NCBI RefSeq assembly: GCF_048128805.1
Contig: NC_136004.1
Location: 19,860,784-19,924,783, forward strand
DNA: 64,000 nucleotides
Origin: Centroberyx gerrardi
Lineage: Eukaryota; Chordata; Actinopteri; Beryciformes; Berycidae
Reading direction: 5' to 3'
Part shown: positions 35,375 through 46,400 of the stretch, piece by piece
How positions within the stretch are numbered: position 1 is the stretch's first letter
Layout: each line of letters begins with the position of its first letter
Made by a program: the position numbers and the translations under genes
Notes under the pieces: model-generated
The model's input: only the letters and a program-made list of their open reading frames with translations
Databases searched by the model: none
Told to the model about the DNA's origin: nothing

Positions 35375-38300
35375 ACTTCCCTGCTCTCTCGCCATTCTTT
35401 CATCACAGGAAGTTACATGATATCAAAGACTACCGTTGAACTGTGGAAATGCACACCTTTTACTAACATACCATATTCATAGCGATTACAGTTACATTCT
35501 ATCACACTGCCAACAACACATGACAAGTGAGGATTAAAACAACAGTTTGGTAATATCACAAGCGGCTAGTATTTAGAACTATTAGAAGAACCACTTTATT
35601 CACAGTCATCTTCAAATGATCGCACAGGGCTATGCAGTACACAGACATAGCTCATGTTCAGTCTACTTGGTCACACATTCTTCCTGGTGCTCAAGCTGCT
35701 TGTGTGTGTGTGTGTGTGTCAGTTCTGTGGGAAAGGGCCCTCTGCGAAGGGGGAATATGTGATAAGACTAAGGTCAATGAGGTTTTATCAGACCCTCTAA
35801 TAGATTGGTCAAGGATTATTTTCCATATCTGTCCCTGTTAGTCTATCTTGTGCCCTATCTTTGCACATGTTGACTCAGGACTGAAGACAGCCAGTGTTTT
35901 TCTGTGTTTGTTGTGGGTTTACAACCTGTTAATTATGTCTTGCTCAGGTTAGAGTGCAGCGTTGTGTGTGTAAATATTCTAGAAATCTAGATTTACTTAT
36001 GTAAGTGTACTGTAGACATCAGTTGTCTTGATAGTGGTGGTGTTGTGGTTAAAAGTAGACATTTTTATTGTATGTGATCTATTTAAGTAAGAACGGTTTT
36101 GCTCTAATATCCTGCTTTATTTTGTCCTGTTTCCTGTGTGTTAGGTTGATTGGAGGGTCAGACAACAAGCTGATCTACAGACACTACGCCACACTGTACT
36201 TTGTGTTTTGTGTGGATTCCTCGGAGAGCGAACTAGGAATTTTAGACTTAATCCAGGTAAAAGCCTGGGAAATCACAGTATCTATTACCATGGTTGGGAA
36301 ATGACTCGGAGCGTCTTTCTTGATTTGTGTTTGTGTTACAATCAATGGCAACTCTGTTTTATGCAGTTAATCCATCCATTTACAGGTATTTGTGGAAACG
36401 CTGGACAAATGCTTCGAGAATGTCTGTGAACTTGACTTAATTTTCCATGTAGACAAGGTAGGACATACAAATATCCCTCAGTCTGTTTTCCCCTTTGTGA
36501 TGTCACATATTGATTTACTGCATGAATGTCTGATTTGAGAAATTCCCTCTGACCTTTTGTGATTTCACAATTTGCTTGTAAGTCTGAGCCATTGTGATGT
36601 CTCATATTATGAAGTTACACCTATCTGATGACATATTTAATCTGATTTATTCTGCTATCACAGCTTCACTGTTGTGACATTCCCTCTCACCCACTGTGAC
36701 CTCACAGATTGTGTAGCTGAACAATCTCCACAGTCGTAATTGGTCTGTCTGAATGACAATACATCTTTTGTGGTATCACAAGCAGCTTAACAAATACATT
36801 CTGCAATTTTGATTTAGCCTATTACGATCTTCCAGGCATAGTGCGTTTGACAGACATTCTATCTGACTAACCCAATATTCTGCAAACCTAAATGGAACAA
36901 GTTCACTTTGGCCCAAACAAGGACCTTCTGTTATTGGATGATTGTAACGGATGCATGGTCTTCCTCATGGACACTGACTAACCAACAGTGTCATTTCTTC
37001 AGGCTGAAAAATAAATAAAACAAATTATCATTGAGAGCAAGCAGTTTAACTTGAGGCATACATGAGGCAATCAGAATTTTAGTGCTGCCAATGAGGGTTT
37101 GAAAACTATAAAGACATTTTGCAAACATTTATGTACATGCAAATCATTTTGACTGAAAGAATGAATTGTTGAATGGTATTATAGTATGCATCACGTCTCG
37201 ATTGGCAGGTCCACAACATCCTGGCAGAAATGGTGATGGGCGGGATGGTCCTGGAGACCAACATGAATGAAATCATCACACAGGTGGACGCCCAGAACAA
37301 GATGGAGAAGTCCGAGGTAAGCGTGACCCCGCCGGTCCACTGTACTGTATGTATGACCTGACTCTGCCTTACCCCTCAAGGTATTGTATACAGTATGCAG
37401 GCATGTGTGTATGCTGCACCCTGCATGCGACTCTCCAGTGCCCTTGTGGATGCTCCCTACCTACTCTTGAGTGTTTGTGCTCTTCTCTGGCCTTTCCTCT
37501 TGCTACTGCACTGCTCTCAACACAGATCAGGACTCAACATATTCTCTCTTATATTTGTCAGTGTAAATACAGTATCAAAGTCATCAATTTTGTCATTTCA
37601 TTACTATGGTGGCTTGACTTTGCTGTTGTCCGATGCATCTCTGAAATCTTTGATCATTAAGTCTCTCAATCACTATCTTATATTTGATATCTTGTCCATC
37701 CAAATTTGGCTTATAGTATTAAAAAAGGGGTGAGGGGGGGTTGTAGGTTGTGTTTAATTTTTGAGAAGAATGTGAATAAGCCCTCCATTTTCGAGTAAAT
37801 GCATTATAAATGTGTTTTGTGACATCTGTAAGCCAATATTTTGATCTACACCATACACTTGATATTTGCTCTAAGCAAGGACATTGCTTTGCTTTCCATA
37901 CATCTTCTGCTAGTCGATAAACATTATTCATTTAGTTACTGGAACTTGTTGGCATAGGTTCATCCATGACTGTACAGCACTGTTACAGCCAGAGACAATT
38001 TTATGAAATCATTTCTGTTTTGCATAATGTGGATTCCAGCCCCTGATGGCACATAAGACTTAACTGTACTAATGATTTGGCGTTGTTTTTCAATTTACCA
38101 ATAATGTTACACATTAGCTTCCCTACGCTCTGCCCCTAGTTTGATGATGACAAACAAATCATAAATTGTAACTATATTTAAACAAATTTTTAGGGAATAT
38201 TTTTGGGGATTCAATTCACTTTGGCAGTGAGTAGTCTCTGCAGAGAAACACTGAAAGAAAGCCACAAGGTTGTATTTAGAAAATTTTAAGTGGGTTTCAT

Positions 38301-41300
38301 GGTTGTTTTGTGTGGCTTATGTAATGACAAAGTGAAGGGTGAGATTAATTGGATTTCTAACTGGCTGACAATGAGCAATGCATCTAATCAGCTGTGTGCT
38401 CGAACGTTTACAGAAATTATAAATTGCAGAGTCATGTGGCAGTAATTAACAGAGTCAATTTTTAAATAATTTGAGCTGCATTGTGTGTTTTTAATCAAAC
38501 AGAATCTCCTTTTTGACCGATGTTGTGTAAGCCGAGTCTTTTACTGTTCAGCAATCATCAGAACTGCTCTGTCTCTTCCCTCTTGGACCTACCCTAGACC
38601 GCAGTGTCTGTTTTTCACCACGGTGATGGTTATTCAAAATGACATTGTCCATTTATAGGGCAGTATCTGGGGAACAGAGAACGATAAATATAGCTGTTCT
38701 TCCCAATTGGCAAGGACTGATTAAATGGCATTTAGCTTTTTTCATTGAGCTGATGTGTCGTAATAAATATCTTTTGTGTTCAAATTGTTGTTGGAGAAGC
38801 TTTAGAGCACTTATGGATGCGGTCTACGATTGGTCCTATCACTATTTCTGTGGAGATAAACTGTAATTACTTTGATCTGCTTTAACATTCCTCATTCCTC
38901 TCTTTTTCCTGACCCTTTCTAGTTCTTTCCATTCTTCTCTCTCTTTACAGACGTTTATCTTTCAGTCTACCAGGCAGGACAGGTAGACACAGGTACTGCT
39001 AAATTTACAACCGAGCACTGTAACTTTAACTGAAGTTTACTCCCCCTGAGTCTCTCCATATGGCCCTCCATGTAATAGCAAACTGACGTCACTAACATAG
39101 GAATCTTTCACGACAGACCCAAAAATGTAGCCATTGATTTATGTCCTTAATTCACTACACCTGCTGTTACTTCAGGGAGATGAGCTTCAGTGAGATGTAG
39201 ACTGGACAGACTTGAAAGGGTGCAGCATACAGTATGTATCACAGGGCTCTGCGCCTACAGAGACGTCTCATAGCAATTTGGCAGAAGATGAAAGTTTCAA
39301 CTCACACCTTGCAAGGTCACTTCCTACATGTTATTAATCAGCTTTCTGTTGCTTTGTTATTTTCCCGGGTTCTCCATCACTCTGCTGTGCTTTTGACTTT
39401 CCTGCACTGCAGTCGACTGCTTCAAAATGCATCTTTTGCAAACGTTTTCATGATTTTTATAAGTTCTTACCTGTGTGGGAGACGTTGATTTACATTTATA
39501 TATATTTTTCTGCTTGGCTGCTCCCTGAAAGTGACAGTTGGATAACAATGCTGTTTAAAAGTGACATATCAGATATACTTTGATGTGCGCCGTTTAGCTG
39601 TATTAACTCAAATGCTTATAACTGTGACAGCATCAATAATTCTGCGACCTGACATGGTGCTGTGGTTAAAGTCTCATCTTTAGAACCACATGTACTTGTG
39701 CTTGAAGCAAGGATTAAAACCTTCCAGACTTAAATCCTGTGTCTGTCCTGCTCTGCTGTGCCTCTCAGACTTGGGATGGCGGACTGCTCACTCTCCTTAA
39801 AAAGAAATCTATAGGCAGAATGGCTTAATATAGAGTGGAGTACAAAAGCATGGCCACGTGTTACACAGCTGGAGTGATTATTTACGTAGCCATGACTCAC
39901 TTAGACCAGAACCCCACCATACTGGATTTACACAGTAGTCTCCAGGCTACTCGCTGTTAAGGAAAAAATATCTTCAGTCTGACACCTGAATACTGTGCTG
40001 GATCAGCATTCCTCTCAGTTAACACTACGGTCGTCTTTCCTTCTAACCCCGGTCTCCTTGATACTTGGCAGTGATAGGAATGCCCAAAAGACAAACGGTC
40101 CATTGAAATAACCTTGTGAAAATAATTCAAGTGGATAAAAGTACATTCCAGACATGCTTCCTGTCGTATCACCAAATGTTTGAAAAGGCTATTCATGTGA
40201 GTGTGATTTCCACTTTCCCGGAGAGAACACGGCCAATGAACATACAGTTCCCTGCTTTAGACTAGTCGTCATTTTTGGGTCTGTCCGCTAAAGATTCTGT
40301 TGGGGGATCTCTAACCGCAGTGATTCTCAAATGTCTGTTCATATTTTAGGCCAAAAAGTAAATCATTGAATGATTCCAGATGTGTTTACTGCTGCAGAAA
40401 ACCAAATTACACTGATGGTTTCAATAGAAATGCTATATTTAGGCTATTTCTCATACAGTTTCACATTGAGATTCATTGTGTTAGAGTGAGTTGCCTCCTC
40501 TGTCCCTGAGAATAGATCTCCCATTGTAGTCCAGTACTAGGCTTACAACCTCCTCATGTCATTAGTAATTAACACCATAGACATCTGTAAACAATACAGT
40601 ATTCCTGTTCCTCTAACAGCAATGATGTACAGAGTATTTAGACAGCAACATGATAGTTACAGTTATATGTAGTCTTGCTTTTTGAAGTGTTAGTTCCAGC
40701 AGTAGTGAACCATTTCAACCCACTAGAGGTATCACTTGTGTTATAATTTCTAAAGCATGAAGGCCTAAATTGAAACACTTTTGCTCATTATGTTGAGAAG
40801 GTTTTCTAAATTCTACACAGACACTCTATGCATATCTATCTATCTAAAACATCATTTCCCTTTTCATATCCAAATCCATTTTTCTGCTTTACCCAATTCT
40901 CTCCTTGCATTTTTACCCTTATCGGTCCTCAAGAGTCCGGTGGGTTCACTTTCCAAGCAATGCTGCCTATATCCATTGATAGATGTACAATTCTGCTGAG
41001 TACTTCAAAATTAATGAATGATGTAGTATGTCCTCACAGTTGATTCATAATTGGCTCTGGTTGTGATGTAAACCATTATAGAACCAAATAATGCATGTGC
41101 ATACGAAGCTACAAAGGCATCTGAATGTACATTTGCACATGTCTGTCTTAGTAGCTGTCAATGCTTTTGCATTTTGTCAGCAGTTGACTGTTGTTTGTTT
41201 AGTATTATGTTTAGCACTGTGTTGTGTGTGTATGTCTGTCCGATGTTGAGTGTCTCGTGTGAGTCGTGATCTGTAGTCATGTATAGCATGTTTGTTTGAT

Positions 41301-41490
41301 GGGATTGAACCGGTGTTACTCTTATCAACCCTGCTTGTGTGTGTTTTGTGTGTGTATATAGGCCGGTATTGCAGGAGCGCCTGCTCGTGCCGTATCAGCT
41401 GTAAAGAACATGAACCTGCCGGAAATGCCCAGAAACATCAACATTGGTGACATCAGCATAAAAGTGCCAAACTTACCCTCCTTCAAATAG
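31816..41490 (+). CDS. ap3s1: AP-3 complex subunit sigma-1 (AP3S1), 6 exons
   Basis: Exons: 31816-31884, 34953-35044, 36145-36256, 36386-36457, 37209-37316, 41362-41490. They join to 582 nt, 193 aa, the same length as human AP3S1, and differ at only a few residues. The small clathrin-adaptor longin-like fold starts MIKAILIFNNHGKPR; LIYRHYATLYFVFCVD and DLIQVFVETLDKCFENVCELDL are hallmark blocks. The tail AGIAGAPARAVSAVKN...VPNLPSFK fits sigma-3A (AP3S1) and not AP3S2, which ends NLSQFV. Known role: the sigma subunit of the AP-3 coat that sorts cargo from endosomes to lysosomes and related organelles. Short uORFs (31606-31623 and 31649-31660) lie in the likely leader. A TAACGTTA palindrome sits just inside intron 1. 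Confidence 0.97.
33265..33304. repeat. (CA)n microsatellite
   Basis: A CA run interrupted by CCCCCA, in ap3s1 intron 1. Confidence 0.9.
33621..33770 (+). mobile_element. tRNA-derived SINE
   Basis: A tRNA-like head with an A-box-like GGAGCTCATTGTGTAGAGC and a B-box GGTTCAATTCCC (33,676-33,687), then the tail TAAGGTGCTTTGGATAAAA. This head and tail pair is typical of widespread teleost SINEs. It is diverged and unlikely to be an active tRNA gene. Confidence 0.75.
35320..35372. repeat. (CT)n microsatellite
   Basis: TCTCTCTGTCTCTCTCTCGC followed by a long pure CT run, in ap3s1 intron 2. A (TG)n tract lies at 35,699-35,720. Confidence 0.9.
36496..36780. repeat. Array of TGTGAnnTCACA-type palindromes
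   Basis: Copies at 36,496-36,507 (TGTGATGTCACA), 36,558-36,569 (TGTGATTTCACA), 36,593-36,604 (TGTGATGTCTCA), 36,695-36,706 (TGTGACCTCACA) and 36,769-36,780 (TGTGGTATCACA). ATTCCCTCTGACC/CATTCCCTCTCACC precedes two of them. This looks like a decayed satellite in ap3s1 intron 4. Confidence 0.6.
37317..41361 (+). other. ap3s1 intron 5
   Basis: A 4-kb intron. No additional exon, clear transposon or RNA gene seen. Frames in 37,349-37,733 and 39,234-39,488 show no known motifs. Confidence 0.55.
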
Positions 41491-42187
41491 TGGCAGCGAG
41501 ATCCTCAGCCTGCAGACGTCAGCCAATGTTTACTGCGATGCAATCTGTTTACCAAAACCTCACAAAATGAAGTTTTATCAAAAGTATAAATCTTGAAGGT
41601 ACTGTGTGAATTAAAACTCCTCCTTTTGGCGTTATCTCTTTGGTTTTCCTGTTATGAAATGAATGTGTTTTATGTGGCTTTTTTTCTGTTTGAGAGAAAA
41701 ATGAAGTATTTATTTATCAGTGGTACATTCCTTCTGCCTCGCTGGAGGCCCGCCCTTACGTTCAGCTGCTACAGAACAGACCTGGGCCAGTTTTTAATTG
41801 AAGTCCTTTCAGTTACTTTAGTGTTTACTTTTAAGCCTGATAGTGAAGATCTGGGACACTCCTGATTGGTTTGGTTGTGCCAGACTAGAGCAATCAATCA
41901 ATCAATGGTGGCATATAAATGCAGCCATTTTAAATAGCAAATTGGAACAGGTCTGCTGCGCTACAGTATTGAAGAGTCATACCTTACAGATAGTTTGTAA
42001 AAACAATACAAATGACAAAGAATATTGTGGTATTGCAAATATGCTGATGATAATAAGGATATATATGCTGAAATTGTATTTTTCTTTTGTCTTATCTGTA
42101 TGCAAAAAACTATTTTAAAACGATTATCAAATCATTTTCTCTTCTTTTTAATCTGTGCATGCCATTTTATCTCTCCTTTTGCAACAT

Positions 42188-42193
42188 AATAAA
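42188..42193 (+). promoter_or_regulatory. ap3s1: ap3s1 polyadenylation signal
   Basis: AATAAA about 700 nt after the stop, followed by TGTGTGTTTATTTC. The 3' end is probably near 42,210. Confidence 0.75.
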
Positions 42194-42639
42194 CTGTTCA
42201 ATCTTAATGTGTGTTTATTTCTTAATGTGAGTTAAAACTGAGAAGATGTTTGATACAGTACGATTTAACACAAACACTTTTCATGTGGGTAGACCAGTGG
42301 TTTTAGGCCTGATTTTGATTAGAGGGGTTGCTTGGATAGTGCTAAAAAGAAAAAAACACAAGTGAACACTGTACAGGGATTTGTTCCAGCAGTGAAGGGC
42401 TTCTGTTAAAACTTGACAAGGAAAGTGAGCCAAGTTGAAAGGTATGTGAGGTTGTGTTACCACACTATAAAAGTAAGTCCAGTATGAAAGGGTCAGCCAG
42501 TGCACTGTCTCTGGATATGGTGTTAAATGTCTTGTTCTAGGTATGACCATACGAGGATCGAACCTGGGCTAGAAACTTTGTAATTCAAACATATTACATT
42601 AACCTCACAAATACTAATCAACCCAGCAACAGGCTTTAC

Positions 42640-43158
42640 TAAATTACTACTGCAACCAGTTGCTGGCAGTCGTGTCGCTGGCTGTTTGTCCATCGCCCAC
42701 TGACAGATGCACCAGAGAAAATTCACAGAATCATTATATGCAGCTTTTATAAGACTCTGATTAGATGAAGACACAGTTGGCTGAACAAATCATTGAATAT
42801 TATCGGGAAATGTCCAACAGGTATCTGTGATTATTGTCAGGAACAGGACACAGTCAGGCATGTTTTAATTCACTGCGGGAAGTATCGTGCAGAGAGAGAG
42901 GGAATGGAGAACAGCAATTAACAATGAAAACAGTAACATGTATCCTTAAAGAAATCAATCAAACTCATACAATTCCTTGCATTCTCTGATAATTTAACTG
43001 GAAAAGAATGACATCAAAGCTAGTAATGACATGATTAATAATTTGTAAAACCACTAGATGGTGGTAATACAACGAACGAGGATGTGAACCGCCGGTAAAA
43101 GTCAAGAAGAAGAAGAAGAAGAAGAAGAAGAAAAAATAAGTAGAAGAAGACGAAGAAA
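42640..43158 (+). mobile_element. 5'-truncated LINE tail, copy B
   Basis: One frame near 42,790-42,910 reads LNKSLNIIGKCPTG then CDYCQEQDTVRHVLIHC, a Cys-x2-Cys...His...Cys knuckle at the C-terminus of non-LTR polyproteins. This aligns with copy A (LEIIGKHPT...EHVIMQC). The tail has GGTGGTAATACA, CCGCC, TAAAAG and an (AAG)n run to 43,158. It ends about 300 bp upstream of the commd10 start codon. The 5' end is a guess. Confidence 0.8.
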
Positions 43159-43344
43159 ATTATGCGCAGCTTTTGCGCAAGCAACGCTGCCTTGGTGTGA
43201 TCACAGTAATTGGTTTTTGGTAGTATTGTTAGCAGTATTGTGTAAATACTTACATGATATACGTTTTCGTTCTTTTTGTACAATTTTTTTGTATTCTGAA
43301 TATTGCGCTTCAGTGTGAGCGTATTTTTACGCAGCTTTGACTAT

Positions 43345-43375
43345 CACGTGCATCGTCTTGTGACAACAGGAAGGG
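43345..43375 (+). promoter_or_regulatory. commd10: Probable commd10 core promoter motifs
   Basis: A CACGTG E-box at 43,345-43,350 and an ETS-like ACAGGAAGGG at 43,366-43,375, 85-115 nt before the ATG. No TATA box is seen. Two tiny uORFs follow (43,380-43,397 and 43,400-43,411), if transcription starts upstream of them. Confidence 0.45.
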
Positions 43376-43458
43376 AGAGATGACAGCAGTGTTGTGAAGA
43401 TGCTGCTCTGACAAATTTAAACTCTTTATCGCTTATTTAAAGAAAACAAAAGGCAACC

Positions 43459-46400
43459 ATGGCTGCTATTATTAAAGAGACTCAAAGGTAGGCTTGTGTG
43501 TAGTGTTTTTTTTTCTCCTCTAAAAGAAAAAGAAGTCTTGCAGTAGCTACCATTTCGAGTCACGAGAGCATCTTACAAGTCTCCATAAAACTGACCGTTA
43601 CTTTGATTTGATGCATAACGTTAGACATTTTAGCCTAGCTAAGCTTCATATACTCCTGCTCTCTTTAAACTGTCTCTTCATCAGGTTTCTTCCTCTGTCA
43701 TTTGTCGTGACCACGTTTTACTCGACCTGCCTGGACCCCAGGGCTGTTTGAATACACTCAGTATTATGAAACATATGTGTGCGGTGTTATTTTAGGGTGT
43801 ATGTGGTCGTTAACGTTGACGCTTAATCCAAACAGCATAAAAGAAGCGGTGACTTTCATCAACGCGATTGACGTGAGCAAGTTCTCGAGGCTGATCTCCC
43901 GCATCATACAGAAGCTTCATCTGAAGGTACAGCAGCCTGCAGTGTTATCTGAATCAAAGACAAGAGGGTTTTTCAACGGAACAGAGATAGTAGTGCATAC
44001 ATAATGACTGGAGCATCAGTCAGGCTCAGCTCTAATGAACCCACACATGCCTGGTTGGCCCTGGGATAGTTGATCACACCAGTCTAGCTCGTTTCACAGG
44101 ACTAGTTGGCTGCCATAGAGTGTCACTCATTCATCCCAAAAACAATTTGTCCATTTATTTTTTTATTTTTTTGGCATGCCAAGAGAAATAATTCATCAGC
44201 AGGGCAATGGTTTAAAAGAAAATAATGCTTTTGATCCTATATTATTAATATTTTGAGTCTTGCCACTGCTGTAAAAGTGGCTATGATGCTGCTCTGTTGT
44301 CTGCTGTACAAGTTGATTAAGCAGAGACACTTCAAACAGTTTCCCTTTCAAAGTGGAGCGGATAGTCAGAGGAGCAGAGGGGCTTATTACCAATTTAACA
44401 CTAAATAAATATGCAGTATGTATTATGCTACAGTTGTTGTTATACCTTCATGTCTAGTAAGTCATCCTTTCCCCCATGAGTCTCTTGCTACTTGTTGGAC
44501 TAGCAGTAGACAGTGACAGCCATTAAACTTCTGCCTTGGCTTTGGGGAATAGTCAAGTCACACAAGGAGGAGGACAGAATTGGCCATAGAAATGAATGGA
44601 AAAAAAAACTGATCATAAATGAATAAATAAATGAGTAAGACAGTGCATTAACAAGAATAATGCTTGTTTTATTTCCCCATTTACATATTTCCCTATTTAT
44701 TTGTGTGTTTGTCCCTGCTGTGTTAATGGGGCTGCATCAGTTAAACACATGCAGGTGGTCATAACTTCACAATTAGGCTTATTAATATTTTGAGTCTTGC
44801 CACTGCTGTAAAAGTGGCTATGATGCTGCTCTGTTGTCTATGTGTGTCCTTGTTCAATTACCTTTCATAAAGTTTATTGTGCATTACTTGTTAATACATG
44901 CTCCTGCCATCGAAAAAAAAATCCCATAACTCCATTGTTGATATCCTCTTTTTCTCAAGTTGTATTGAAACACAATGTGGTTCTTTATGTGCTGGGCCCT
45001 AGCACCCACATAATCCATTCACAAGCCATTGGATATATCATTAAGTGTATGTTCCTCAATCAGAAAAAAAGCCTTTCAAGTATTTATTAATTCTTGAAAA
45101 TGTGACCTTTTGAATTACTCACAAGATAGCAATGATTTGTGTCTTTCTTCATAGGGAGAGCGTACGTTCAGCGAAGAGGAGGAGCAGAAGCTGCAGGCTG
45201 CTCTGTCTTTGGACAAACAGGCTCTCAGTCTCGTCCTGGAGACTGCTGCCTTTATTCTAGAGCAGGTGAGAGCTTCTTACAGCCTTTGTTCAATTATTAT
45301 CAGGGTTTTTACCTGTATAATGGGTTTTGTTTGGGAATAGGTAGCTCAGCGTTGTCTAAGAGTACTCAACAATTATAAGGGGTCAACATTAGGTGACTGG
45401 ATCTCATCGAGGAGCCCTAAGTAAGCAAAACACTCTATGTAAATGAATTCAAATGCCTCAGATAAAATATAGCCTAATTACTAAGATAGGATGTTTACAT
45501 TTAGACTGGGAAATCCTTGACCATTGGTGCCTGTTGATCTGGATCACATAGTAAGTCCAGTTCTCCAGCTGGGGTCGCTGTTGTATTTGTATTGTGAGTG
45601 TGTGTGAGTGGTAGTGTTGTGTCACTGTTATGTTCAGTGTTAGTGTAATATGGAGAGTGTTGGTGCCGTTTGAGTGGCTGTGAGTGTTGCTAGCATCATT
45701 GTCACTAGTAAAACATAGCTTTTATTATAAGTATATAACTACGGTACCCTCAAAAATGGATGTTTAAAAATTGATTGTTGTGTTAGTGTTAAAGGGAGTG
45801 TTGGTGTTAAAGGAGTGACCGTTTGTGTTTCTAGCTGATAGAAAGCAATTATTATATGTATAATTGGAGTACAATCATCTCTCCTGTCCTCTCCTCTCCT
45901 CTCCTCTCCTCTCCTCTCCTCTCCTCTCCTCAGGCAGTGTATCAAAATGTGAAGCCGGCCGCTCTGCAGCAGCAGCTTGAGGCGGTTCATCTGAGCCCAG
46001 ACAAGGCTGAGGTGTTTTCTCAAACCTGGGCCACCGCAGGTCCTGAGCTGGTGGAGAGGCTCAGGCACAGTGTCTTTGCCCCCAAAAAGGTAAGGCTGAT
46101 GGGAATATTTAACTGTCTCTTGGTCCTAGTCCAAACCAGACGTCTTTCTCAAAGAGTCTGGGAAGCTGCTTGGATGCAGGTGACAAGTAGGAGTCTGTAA
46201 CAGAGAGGTTTGTTTTGCTCTTGGATCTGAGCAACTCATTTAGGAATTAAAAAAAAATTTTTTTTTTTGCCAGGTCCTGTAGTTAAATGGATGTCAGCTC
46301 CCACTCTTCAGTGTCAAATTATTTACTAAGTATTTATTAGTTAATAATGCTCAGAAACTTTGAGCATAATTTAATTCTGAAATAAACGGTTTTGTGTAAA

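Noticed and set aside
39650-39730. tRNA-like or SINE start (GGTGCTGTGGTTAAAG)
   Set aside because: No B-box or recognisable tail follows; resemblance too weak to call.
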